Notes under the pieces: model-generated
The model's input: only the letters and a program-made list of their open reading frames with translations
Database searches by the model: none
What the model was told of the DNA's origin: nothing
Source: Trema orientale
Taxonomy: Eukaryota > Streptophyta > Magnoliopsida > Rosales > Cannabaceae
NCBI GenBank assembly: GCA_002914845.1
Contig: JXTC01000044.1
Span: forward strand, 1,070,089-1,134,088
DNA length: 64,000 nt
Direction of reading: 5' to 3'
Shown here: piece after piece, positions 53,837 through 64,000 of the stretch
Position numbering within the stretch: position 1 is the stretch's first letter
How the letters are laid out: the number at the start of each line of letters is the position of its first letter
Made by a program: the position numbers and the translations under genes

Positions 53837-53942
53837 TTTTGTACCAAACACCCTATATTTAAGTACTGAGACGTTAAACATTTAATTGACTCCTCAATCG
53901 AATCTAATTTGAAAGAAAAAGGACATGTATGGAGAAAGCTAA

Positions 53943-55215
53943 GGGCCGTTTGGTCGAGGAATGAAAAAGAAAGGAATGAAATACAATGAATTTCAAAATG
54001 ATCAATTCTAATGTTTGTCTGATGTTTGTCTGGGATGTCCGAATGGAAAAAGAATTTCTAATGGAAAAGAATTTGATAGAATTACATTCTACTCATCCTC
54101 GGGTGGAAACCCATGACTTTTTTTTTCCTTACCTAATTCACCTTGTTGCTTCCATACGACTTCACACAACTCTAAGAAAAACCAAGACCCATCTTAAACC
54201 AATGCTTCACCATTGATGCTCAGCTGCATCAAACCTTCTTCTCCGACCCGCCGACCTCTTCACGCTGCAATACCAGCTCTGTCGCCGCTGACCTCTTCTT
54301 GTCCTCATCAACACTAACTCCGTCGCCACCGACCTCTTCACACTGCAACGCCAACTCTTAGGCCACGTCTCTCAACGCCGACCTACTCAGTCCTCATCGT
54401 CTTCCTCTAGCTTTTTTCCTTTTTTTTGATTTTTTTTCCGCTTGGGAGCTTGGATTTTGATTTTGGGGGGGTTTTTTTCATGGTGTAGATAGGATTGATT
54501 TGGTTTCTTGAATCAGATTGATTTGATATTTTATTTTAATTATTGGGTTTTTACAAAGAATATAGAAAGGGATAATCCCAATTTAAAAAAATACAAAAAA
54601 AAGAAAAAAAGAATGAAGGTGGGTTTGAATGAAAGCTACTTTTGATATATGTTCCTATTGAAACCTACTTTTGTCGTAGCTAATTTTGATTAGTTGTGGG
54701 GTAATATATGCTCCTAATGAAAGCTACTTTTGGTTAATTGTCTATTTTCACTAGATATATAATTGGAGAATTTTGTTTTGGTTAATTGTCTGTTCCTCAT
54801 GATTGTGTTTTCGTATGAAAAATAGAAAATTATTAAGAATACATATTTTATGAAAAAAATAATAATTTTTTCGGTTAAAAAAAATTGATTTTTTATTTTT
54901 ATTTATAAAATATTTTTTTAATATTGTTTTCTTGTCAAATGTATTTTTATTAAATATATGATATTAATAAAATAATTTAATGTTAAATGTAATTTAAAAT
55001 ACTTAAAATATACATTTTAAGCTTGAGGGTATTTTTGTCATTGTACAACTAATTCCATTTCTTTTCACAGTTAACCAAACATAAGAATGTCTATTCAGCT
55101 ACTGATTCCACCACTCCAACTAAACAACATAATTACATTACTATTCCTTCTCTATTCCATTCTTATTACTATTACCATTACTATTACTATTATACCATTA
55201 TAATCAAACGGGCCC
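53943..55215. mobile_element. TIR element, about 1.27 kb (hAT-like, non-autonomous)
   Basis: Inverted ends GGGCCGTTTGGT and, in reverse, GGGCCCGTTTGATTA, followed on both sides by GGAATG/CATTCC-type subterminal repeats. The interior holds a GC-rich patch at 54210-54410 with imperfect repeats of GCCGACCTCTTCACACTGCAA, perhaps a captured fragment. The flanks share AAAG but no clean 8-bp duplication. No transposase is seen. Confidence 0.6.
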
Positions 55216-55617
55216 TAAAGTACCCATAAAGACCGTATTCGACGACTCTTTCTTACTCTCTTTAGTCCCGTATCTCACTTGAGTCTACTAAAATTTCTTA
55301 CATTTAATATTATAAATCATTATTGTAGCCTTATTTCCCAAGATGTGTAAAATATTGTTGCTAATAATTTTTAATATTTTCGGAGAGTTTATATATCAAA
55401 CAGTGAGATAAGAAAAGTGAAAAAACAAGGTAAATTTATCAAAATGAAATATGCCCTTGCACTTGCTTACGTTTGACGTGAAAATCTATGGGCTGGGTCT
55501 GGTCGATAGGTACAGGCCAACGTGTTCTTTTATATTGTCTTAAGAGTCCAGATTATTGGTTTTATTAGTTAGTGAACCAAATTTTGTCCTAATTAAATAT
55601 ATGTTTTATTTCTTTTT

Positions 55618-56020
55618 AGATAAACTGCAAAAGAAATACATTGAGATTTGAGTATTTTGTAATTTAAACCTTGAAGTTTGGACTTTATAAAATAATATGC
55701 ATTAAGATTAAGAATTTCTGAAAAATTAATACCCTGGGTTGACTTTTTGAATCACTTTAATTAATAAAAGACAATAATATCCTTAAAATTAAGGAGAATA
55801 ATAAGGATTAATCAAGTTTTAGTGGAGGATATTATTATTCTTTCGTTACTAAAATTGGTCAAAAAATCAGTCCAGAGTATTATATTTCAGAAATTCTTAA
55901 TCTCAGGATATTATTTTGCAGAGTCCAAACTTCGGGGTTTAAATTGAAGAATACTCAAACTTGATTCAGGGTTTAATTACAGAACACTCAAACTTGAGGG
56001 TATTTTTTTACACTTAACCC
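55618..56020. mobile_element. Foldback MITE, 403 bp, 9-bp target-site duplication
   Basis: Arms pair over most of the length, for example TTTAAACCTTGAAGTTTGGA against TCCAAACTTCGGGGTTTAAA, and AGATTAAGAATTTCTGAAA against TTTCAGAAATTCTTAATCT. Flanked by TTTCTTTTT at 55609-55617 and 56021-56029; this is a simple sequence, so the duplication is suggestive rather than proof. The right arm contains an extra partial repeat of the end. Confidence 0.8.
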
Positions 56021-56029
56021 TTTCTTTTT

Positions 56030-56683
56030 TCTATTAAGTTTTGTTTTATTTTGTTTAGTTACATTGTTTGAAAAAAGAATTTTAGGATTTCAAAAAAAAA
56101 AAAAAAAGAAAAAAGAAAACAATAGAGCGCTCAAGAAAATAAGAGAATAGTATAAGCATTAATTAATTTTTAAAATTAAGTACAGAAATTAAAGATAACC
56201 ATTCACCCACTAAAAAAAAAAAAAAAAGAAAGAAAGGAAAGGAAAAGTAAGATAAGCACATACCTGTCTAATGAAACAATAACAAATTTTACTTCTCAAC
56301 TGATTAATAATTTGACCCCTTAATCCTCAAAAAGAAAGACTAACAATAATTTGACAACTGACTCCTTTTTCTTTTCATTTTTACTCCATTTAAAGATTTT
56401 CATCTTCGAGTTACACCACTTTTTAGGCTACTTGTTTTCGTTGCATTGCTTTCGCTACTTGATAACATGTGATCTTCTTAACATCAAGGCATATATGCAT
56501 GACATCTGACACCCGTTTGACAGAAAATTAGTACTTATGTCTTTATCAAAACAGTGTCAGAAAAGAAAGATTAAACCAAACACAGTTCAAAATAAAGTTC
56601 TCTCGACGGTTGTGAGTGCGAGGAGAAAGCAATACATACCATACCATTCAAGGAGAAATTAATTAATCTAGGCAAGTCTGATC
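56030..56683. other. Spacer downstream of the AKR-4 pseudogene
   Basis: AT-rich with two long A runs (about 56091-56120 and 56213-56227). No gene is seen. Confidence 0.5.
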
Positions 56684-57324
56684 TCACTCAACTTTCCATG
56701 AAGAAAGTGGTGGAGATTCAGAGTCCTTCCAAGAAGTTAAGGACTCATCATACCTATCCCCTTTTATAGCACCCGCTAAAGACTAAAGCTCGGCGATTTC
56801 TTCTGTAGTCAGTTTTACGGACAGGGCTCCAACATTATGGTTAAAATTCTCTATGTCTTGGTGGTTCCTGGGATGGGACAAACATCATTTCCTCGGTGGT
56901 GAACCCAGGCCTATGCTAACTGGGAAGGGGAGCATCCTTTTCTTGCTGCAATCTTGTTCACCTGCTCGAATATCTTTCGATTGTGTTGTATATTTTCTGG
57001 TTGTAACCTGGGCAGAATCTGAAATGAGGATACATATAAGTTAACATTAAGATAGAAAATGGCTTTATGAAAGAATAAGTACTATAGTAGTATCTTTATG
57101 AGGAAATTATATATACATATATATAATGAAGTTTCATACAAAGAACTAAGATCTAGTAATTATATATGGCATTACGTTCATTACATCAACTAGGATTTTG
57201 GTATGCAATACATACTCGCCTTCTTTGAGAAGTACCACATATACTGTCACAAGAATGACCAATATATGATAGCTTCTGGAAAGTGAAGATATTATCTTGG
57301 ATAACTCATGCAGGCTGCTTAAAG

Positions 57325-57725
57325 TAGAGTTGTTCATCACTTGTTTTTTCCGTTTTTTGGGGGAAATCACCACATTATCGGTTTGTGTCAGTTTGGTTAA
57401 ATCCTTTTCAAACCTACAAGGTAAAACCATAACAAACCAAGCCAAAAAATTGGTTTGGTTGGTTTGGTCTCATCTTTTCGGTTTGGTTGGTTTTGTTTCA
57501 TTTTTAGGAGCAAAACCTAACTAATGCAAAATCCTTAGTATGTTGACATATTATGGAAGGGTCAATCCTAGTTTGGTGTAGGGTTTACATTAATGAAACC
57601 CTATAGTTATTCAATAATGACATGTCAAGTACTTAATAACGTAAATATAAATTTTAATGAAAAAAAATATAGAGATAAAGTATGTTGGTTTCATTGGTTT
57701 GGCCATTTGGTGGATCAACACGCTA
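57325..57725. mobile_element. Possible non-autonomous hAT element in the AKR-4 intron
   Basis: Ends TAGAGTTGTTCATC and, in reverse, TAGCGTGTTGATCC, with repeated GGTTTGGTTGGTTT motifs near both sides. The flanking 8-mers GCTTAAAG and ACTCAAAT match at five of eight positions, as expected of an old insertion. Confidence 0.5.
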
Positions 57726-58173
57726 ACTCAAATAAACAATCTACGTACTTGGTCAATACATAGTATATATGTATACATTATTTATTATTCAAGAAGCACA
57801 TAATCGCATCTAAAAGGAAAAGCCGAGATGAATTAGAAAACATTATCTGATCTTCATTTTCCATTTAAGTGCAGAGTTCAAAGTACAATACGAGCAAGCC
57901 ATTGTGGCATACAAGTAATAAATAAACATTTTCAAGTTATATATCCTAGCAATGTTCAACTCATTTAGGGAAGGGATATCTGTTTAATAAATCAACCTGC
58001 ACGTAAGTTGGGGACCAAATCTACATACGAAGCTAAGTTTTCTTAGAGCATTGATATATCACTATCATGTGAACCACTCATTGGCATTTGTATAGATATG
58101 TACATCGTGATGAAAGAAGTTGAAAGAATTAGTTTTTGGTGCACGAATATATATATATATATAAATATATATA

Positions 58174-58372
58174 TGAGGAATGCTAAACACACTCTCTTTC
58201 TCACTCTTTTCCACACTCTCTTTCTCACTCTTTTTCACACTCTCCAATCTCACAGTTGGATTCCACTATCTAGTTTAATATTTTAATAAAGCAATAAATA
58301 CTCTAGTGGAATCTATATGTCAAGCAATGAGACTAAGAGAATATGCAAAAAAGAGTATTATTAGTATTACTC
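58174..58372. mobile_element. Possible MITE between (TA)n tracts
   Basis: Ends GGAATGCTAAACACACTC and, in reverse, GAGTAATACTAATAATACTC, with (TA)n on both sides. It contains a 24-base direct repeat, CACTCTCTTTCTCACTCTTTT-like, at about 58189 and 58213. Confidence 0.45.
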
Positions 58373-58390
58373 GTGTATATATATATATAT

Positions 58391-58630
58391 GGACACTAAT
58401 CTAGTAGGTATTTTTTTTTACCTACACATAGGTATCATTTTGGCTAATGAAAATTTATTATATGCATATTTTTTTTATTGTAAAAAGTAGGAGGGAGAAA
58501 TAATATTAATGATGCACATCTTTTCATGCATCTCATTATAGTCCTTAGATTATCACTAGATGATGATCCAACGGTTAAAAAAAATACATACAAATAGGTA
58601 ATAAAAAAATACCTATTGGATTAGTAACCT
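58391..58630. mobile_element. (TA)n-targeting MITE, family T, copy 3
   Basis: Starts GGACACTAATCTAGTAGGTA and ends TACCTATTGGATTAGTAACC, flanked by ATATATAT and ATATATA. The centre is GATGATCCAACGGTT-like and AATGATGCAC...CTTTTCATGCAT. Confidence 0.85.
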
Positions 58631-58651
58631 ATATATACAGATATATATATA

Positions 58652-58890
58652 GTTGCCAATCCAGTAGGTATTTTTTTTTTTTACCTATGTGTAGGTATTT
58701 TTTTTTTAGCCATTAGATCATCATTTAATGATGATTCAATGGTTACAATGAGGTGCATGAAAAGACGTGCATCATTAATGCTTTTTCTCTCTCCTACTTT
58801 TTAATATAAAAAAATGTGCAAAAAAAATTTTCATTGGCTAAATTGATACCTATGCGGTACAAAAAAAAAATACCTACTGGATTGGTGCCC
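58652..58890. mobile_element. (TA)n-targeting MITE, family T, copy 4 (inverted)
   Basis: It is the reverse complement of copy 3 in layout. Starts AGTTGCCAATCCAGTAGGTA and ends TACCTACTGGATTGGTGCCC, with (TA)n on both sides. Copies 3 and 4 stand head to head, only a TA tract apart. Confidence 0.87.
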
Positions 58891-59748
58891 TATATATATA
58901 TATATATATATATGACATGGTAAATAAGTAGTTCAAACTCTACTAGAAATTAATTAAAAAACTCTAATACAATAAAACACTAAGGCAATAATCAATCAAC
59001 CAAACCTTTCGATAATCATCAGCAGACAGAGTTTCTACAAGCTTAGGTCCTGCTGAGATGAATCCTCTTCCAAGAGGACTGTACGCAACAATACCAATGC
59101 CAAGTTCCTTAAAAAAAATTGAGAATTCTTAGTCAATAATGTATATATAACTCCAAATTCTTGCTTACTTGCTAAACACATATCTATTTATTTATGGCGT
59201 CAAACTCCTAGGGGATTTTGTTGAACCTATCTGTAGATATAATTTTTTCCACAGTTCGATTTTTTAGTGACTATTATTTAATGGGTGATTGCGCCCAAAA
59301 AAAAGCCAATCGTCATCATTAATTGTGTTTTGTGTGCATAATTCATCTCATACAAAATGTATTTTACCTATATAAACACATAATATATAATTTCAATAGG
59401 TAAAGACTCACCTCCAAGTAGGAATTATATCTCCCTCAACATCTCTGGACCGCAATCACTCCAACTGAACAGCTGTTATTGGATGAACAGCATGAGCTCT
59501 TCTTAAGGTTGAAGCTGAGGGACAAACCTATGTACTTTATTTTATCCTCTTCAACTAGTTTTTTTAGCTCCCCAACCGTTTCAATGACGATAAATATTTT
59601 TGCTAAACTTATAACATACGATACTTGACAAAAACAAGATATGAAAAAATTGTTACCTCAATTTTTAAATCAGTTGAGTAGCTATAAATTATTACCTCCT
59701 TCTAAGTATTTTCACGTCATATTTTGCTTTTAGTATACATATATATAT

Positions 59749-59994
59749 GGGCACCAATTCAGTAAGTTTTTTTTTTTTCTTTTACCTATGAATAGGTATC
59801 AATTTGGCCAATGAAAATTTTTTTTGTATATTTTTTTATATTAAAAAGTAAGAGAGAGAAATAGCATTAATGATGTACGTCTTTTCATGCATATCATTAT
59901 AGCCGTTAGTTCACCACTAAATGATGATCCAACGACTAAAAAAAAATACCTACACATAGGTTAAAAAAAAAAAATACCTACTAGATTGGTAACA
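59749..59994. mobile_element. (TA)n-targeting MITE, family T, copy 5
   Basis: Starts GGGCACCAATTCAGTAAGTT and ends TACCTACTAGATTGGTAACAC, with (TA)n on both sides. Same orientation and centre as copy 3. Confidence 0.87.
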
Positions 59995-61709
59995 CATATA
60001 TATATATATATATTTTTTTTATTTGAACTCTACAAGTTTAAAAGCCAAACTCAACCCGAACTCAAACGTAAAGCCTAAAGTTCAGCATCAAGTTCAAAAT
60101 CGAAGCGTTAAGATTTGAGCTTCAACTTAAGAGGAAATTTGATTTTTTATGGTAATTCTTCAAAAGAAATTAAAAAATTCCGGATTATGAAATTGTTTGA
60201 AAAATTCCGGATTTTAAATAAAAAATACTAGTTTTAAAAGTATTTAGAAAAATATCACTTTTTATTAATTGATGAGATATCTAAAGTAGCCTGTAACATG
60301 ACTGGTAGTACTTCAAAAAAAATATCTCAGTACCATTAAAAAAAATACTAATTTTGAAGAAAAGTACTATTTTTTCAAATATTTATTAAAAATATTATTT
60401 TTCTAAAAAAAACTTTTAAAAGTGATATTTTTCTATGTTAATTCTAGATTTTTCAAAAAATTCATCCCATCTGAAATTTTTCAATTTTTGGTACTTTGGA
60501 CCTTGAAGTTATGCACAAAAACCTTAAATTTAACAAATTCGGCTTAGAATTTTTATAAACTTGAAAGCTTAAGCCTAAAGCCACCCAAACCTGAAATTTG
60601 GCTTGGGCCCTGGTTTGCAGTTTGCACCTTAGAAGACAAAAGTGCACGCCCTACTTTGAGGGGAAAAAAATTAAAAATTGACAAAAAGAGAAGTTTTTTT
60701 TTTTTTTTCTTTTATAATTATGTTTAAAGTGCCTTAAAAACATAAAAGGGTTCTTATACACCTGGTGCTACTTCAACTAATATTGGCCTTATAGTGATAA
60801 AAGGAACTCATAAATTTTATCAAAAATAATACTTAGTATTATATCACCTATCTAAATTTACCTAAATATCCTAATCAAATAATCCAAATCTTCTTCTTTT
60901 TAAACTATGACCACTCTAAGCTTCTTCACCGGTCTAATCCATGAAATCTTTTTGTTGCAATCAGAGCTAAATATTTTTATTGCGATCAGAGTTAGTGGAA
61001 GTGAGTCCTCGTCATTAGATTTAGTTTCTTAATCTTAGATATGGTATTTCAAACTCATATTTGGTTTTTTCAACTGTGATAGGAGTCATTTTGACTAATT
61101 GAGTTTCTTTTTTACCACAATCGAAAATAGTTTAATGCTTTAGGAGGTAGTCGAATGCTTTAGTAGGTTTTTATTTCTTTTTTTATTTTATTCTGTCCTA
61201 GTCGAAATTGTTCAACTAGATCGAATTTTACTGGGCGGGGATGCAAGAAGATTCAGATTCAAAATTTTTCATAGGATACTGACACAAAATTACCCTGATT
61301 TTATACTTTCTAAAAAAAAACTTACCTAACTTTAAATTCTACAAAATAATACCCTTCATTTAAGATCCTACAAATTTGTATTCTGAGCGAGTTAAAAGAC
61401 ATAAATACGTTTTGCTAACTTATAATTAAAAATATTTAAACACTGATGTATTATCGGAAAATATTTTATTTTGATATTGTTAAGCCGTTCATTTAAAAGA
61501 AATGAAAAGAAACGTGCTAAAAACAAATACAAGGGAAAAAAAAAATCAGGAAAACGTCTTCTTTGCTTTTGGCCGATTCATGATATTCATATTAAAATCG
61601 AAAGAAGAGGTAAAATAAATTAATGATGGGTTCTATCGTCTTTTTATTATTAAATCAATTAATTGGGTATCAAATGATGCAAATTTGTTATAAAGATCTC
61701 AAAGGTAAC
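59995..61709. other. AT-rich spacer before the gypsy element
   Basis: No gene is supported. Some AAGCCTAAAGTTCAG/TTAAGCCTAAAGCC-like motifs at about 60075-60120 and 60570-60590 suggest a degraded repeat. Exons 1-2 of AKR-4 are not here. Confidence 0.5.
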
Positions 61710-62217
61710 TGTTGGGGTTGAATTTCGTTCCTCGAAATTCATTGGTCCACGTGTCCAAGGAAATTAAAAGGGGTAAGAGTTTTCAGCAGGAAGGTAATGT
61801 GCCAGCTGGAATTTCTAGCTGACCAATAAATGTACGGCTCAAATTTGGGGTCGGCCATATCATGAAAAGCTCAAATAGATACCCGATTTGAATAAGATTC
61901 TAGTTGATTTTAACCAGGTCCGCATATCTGTTATTTGATCGTATTTATCCTATTTTGAATCACAAGATCAGGTAAGTATATTGATTCTCATTTAATTTGA
62001 ATACCCATAATTATCAGATAATTATGGAGAGTCCTATTAGAAGGTAAACATCTTTCTTATAAATAGGTGAGTATTCTTCCTATTTAGCAGGATTACTGAC
62101 TTGAGCGTCGGAGTGTCTTTTTTGCAGGTCCCCCCGGCGTCCCAAGAAGTTCCTGTCACAAGTTTCGTGATGACCATTGGCCTCCCGTTCAAATAATTGT
62201 AGGATTCACCGTCTACA
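61710..62217 (+). repeat. 5' LTR of a Ty3/gypsy (Tat-like) element
   Basis: Begins TGTTGGGGTTGAATTTCG and ends ACCGTCTACA, 508 bp, with TTATAAATAG at about 62057-62066 as a likely TATA box. It is followed after three bases by TGGCACCCACCGTGGGGCC, a primer site and adjoining sequence of the form seen in plant Tat-lineage elements. The 3' LTR is outside the window, so the LTR start is inferred. Confidence 0.7.
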
Positions 62218-62291
62218 ATTTGGCACCCACCGTGGGGCCTTTGGTCATCACTCTCTAGAATCAGAAGTATTCACAGGCAATTCCTTGAATC

Positions 62292-64000
62292 ATGTCAAAT
62301 AACGATGGAACTGTTAACACTCTTTCGGTTGAACAACAACTGGCGCAAATCGCGACCCGGCTAGAGGCGAGCGAGAAACAACTTGCTGAAATGACGACTC
62401 AAAATCAAGCCATCCGAACGGAGAACCAGACTCTCAGGGCCAGATTGGATAGCATGGCTCAAATTAGGGCTGCTAATCCCGGATCTAGCAGTGCTGCTCA
62501 AGTAGAAGGCAACCCAAGAAATGTTAGCGCCTCCCACGCCCCACCTTCATTCTCGGGTGGTTCTCCTTTTATTCAGTTCACCACCCCATCTGTGCAGTTC
62601 AGTCTGATATCGAGGATGCAACCCTTTACCCCAGGCACAACTCGTCAAAACCCAAACGTCTCGGTGATGAGTGACCAACAATTCGGTGGAAGATTTACAC
62701 AAAGAGATGTCCCTCCACCTGGAGTCCCTGCTTTTAATCCATCCGGAACACCCATGGTCTATCCGAACATGTTGCACCCGACTGGAAATCTACCACCTCC
62801 ACATGCACTTCAGCCGGTTGAAAACTATACGCCTCTAGGACCATCTGGCAGTCAAAGCACCCCTCCAGGCACAACCACCACATCCGAAGTTACTGCACTA
62901 CTTCAAAGGATAACTAACCTTGAATCACAAGTGACGAAAGCTACAGGTCCAAGGTCGGAATACGATATTATGGTTGGCGGAGTCAGAACTTCACCACTAG
63001 CCAAACACATCATTGAAGTAGTCCCTCCTCATAAGTTTAATACCCCAAAGTTACACGATTATGATGGAACTACGGACCCCTATGAACATGTCTGCCACTT
63101 TGAGCAATTGATGCAGACTGTTGCTATTCCGCTCGAGAAGTTAGATGCAATGAAGTGTAAGACATTTACTCAAAGCCTAAAAGGGCCAGCCTTGAAGTGG
63201 CTCTATAATCTCGAACCAGAATCTGTGTTATCCTACTCAGATCTCACGAAGAAGTTTATGAACAACTTTTCCACCAGTATGAAGTTGGGAAAGAAGCCTA
63301 ATGATTTATTCCACATCGTGCAACACAAGAACGAGTCATTGAAAGATTATGTCAAGCGGTTCAATAACGCAATGATTGACGTCCCAAAACTTGATGGAGG
63401 GACAGCAGTTGAAGCATTTAGGAGAGGACTAATTCATGGATCGAAGCTATATGAAGAACTGACAACTAAAGAGGCACTCACTGTGGAAGAGGCACTACAA
63501 TGTGCCTGTGGATTCATCACACTGGAAGAAGATGAGGCGTTTCTACGTCGTGGACTACCAAAGAAAGAAGACCTTCAATCAGAGTATGTAGGAAATAAAA
63601 GGGGAAGAAACACATGGGAAGATAATAGGAGGTATCAACAAAGAAGAAGGGAGGATAGGAGGCCAAGGAGTCCACCACATGTAATTCCCAAGCTTGATTA
63701 TCCACTCAACATATCAGCAGTGGATTTAGTGGTTTATCACCTCCGAGGAAGAAATGATGTTAATTGGCCAAGAAAGCTATACTCTAACCCTGTAGATAGA
63801 GACCAATCGAGGTATTGCGAATTTCATGGAGACCATGGACATACTACTCAAGAATATAGACAATTACATTTTGAGATAGTAGAATTGCTGAAAAAAGGAT
63901 ACTTGCGCGAGTTCTTATCAGAGAGGGGAAAAAAGATACTAGAAGATGTAGCCAAGCAAAAAGAGGCCACACCACCTCCACCAGATACTCGTCGAATAGT
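62292..64000 (+). mobile_element. gag region of the Ty3/gypsy (Tat-like) element, runs off the window
   Basis: One frame stays open from ATG 62292 to the end of the window (569 codons). The N-terminal part has a coiled coil (ATRLEASEKQLAEM...) and a Pro/Gln/Thr-rich linker. The retrotransposon gag domain follows (about 63000-63560: LHDYDGTTDPYEHVCHFEQL, then KGPALKWLYNLEP). The last part has CEFHGDHGHTTQEYRQL near 63810, the modified zinc-finger block of Tat/Retand-type gag. The part seen looks whole. The pol region is beyond the window, so its state is unknown. Confidence 0.88.

Larger units (their letters stand above)
56684..59576 (-). pseudogene. AKR-4, 5'-truncated aldo-keto reductase pseudogene
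   Basis: Only the counterparts of exons 3 to 5 exist: about 59412-59576, 59006-59108 and 56684-57018. Exons 1 and 2, with all four catalytic residues, are not found in the next 2 kb upstream. Exon 5 has in-frame stops: a TAG where the paralogues have Leu in QLALAW, and a TAG in place of the Glu of ELESF. A 1-base frameshift lies after GTTK. Exon 3 has lost bases in two places (around WSLWSRD and SEASAST) and its acceptor AG. The exon 4 acceptor region has lost a base. The last residues (SPPLSSWKVE) remain recognisable. The gene is dead. Its long fourth intron has collected a hAT-like element and family-T MITEs. Confidence 0.9.

Noticed and set aside
58065-58286. Small overlapping frames in the AKR-4 intron
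   Set aside because: They are products of (TA)n and CT-rich repeats.

Overview
This is plant nuclear DNA, almost certainly eudicot. It is AT-rich, the genes carry GT-AG introns, and it is crowded with plant-type mobile elements (Ty1/copia, Ty3/gypsy, L1-like LINE, tRNA-derived SINE, hAT, PIF/Harbinger and several MITE families). I cannot name the species from sequence alone.

Host genes. A single-exon GT47 xyloglucan galactosyltransferase-like gene (1587-3266, +) is followed by about 10 kb of repeat-rich spacer. Next comes a single-exon plant voltage-gated proton channel-like gene (HV1 type, ATG at 13057 or more likely 13171, to 13947, +). The rest of the host content is a tandem cluster of aldo-keto reductases of the IN2-2/PCNT115/perakine-reductase type, all on the minus strand: AKR-1 (16923-19709), AKR-2 (33847-36611), AKR-3 (50742-53177) and a 5'-truncated pseudogene AKR-4 (56684-59576). 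The five-exon structure can be placed to the base. Only AKR-2 is complete as given. AKR-1 and AKR-3 each carry a single N in exon 1 exactly where about 34-35 bases encoding two catalytic residues are missing, which looks like an assembly fault.

How the cluster arose. A second copy of the last codons and 3' flank of the HV1 gene lies at 32807-33480, downstream of AKR-2 with respect to AKR transcription. The HV1-tail + AKR block was therefore duplicated as a unit, and the second HV1 copy lost its 5' part. A stack of nested retroelements fills the space between the copies.

Mobile DNA. The clearest structure is a nested stack at about 21.3-32.8 kb. A decayed Ty1/copia element was hit by a hAT-type element (22139-22855, 8-bp TSD), by a 3.3-kb LTR-like insertion (23523-26840, 5-bp TSD) and by a complete-looking but broken Ty1/copia element (27292-32341, 5-bp TSD, LTRs about 5% diverged). 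A decayed autonomous hAT (from 37916) lies next to a PIF/Harbinger element (about 40.92-45.99 kb) that has divergent accessory and transposase genes with a 118-bp tandem repeat between them. Smaller elements with matching target-site duplications include a LINE tail (6586-7113), two SINEs (6272-6410; 50245-50402), MULE-type MITEs with 9-bp TSDs (7534-7705; 16235-16407; 48152-48496; 55618-56020) and a family of about 245-bp MITEs that sit inside (TA)n tracts (49.8-50.2, 58.4-58.9 and 59.7-60.0 kb). The right edge holds the 5' LTR, primer site and gag of a Ty3/gypsy (Tat-like) element that runs off the window.

I saw no convincing tRNA, rRNA, miRNA or CRISPR locus. I found no wholly new biological system. 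The most useful points for follow-up are the AKR block duplication with its assembly gaps, the (TA)n-targeting MITEs and the tandem repeat inside the Harbinger element.
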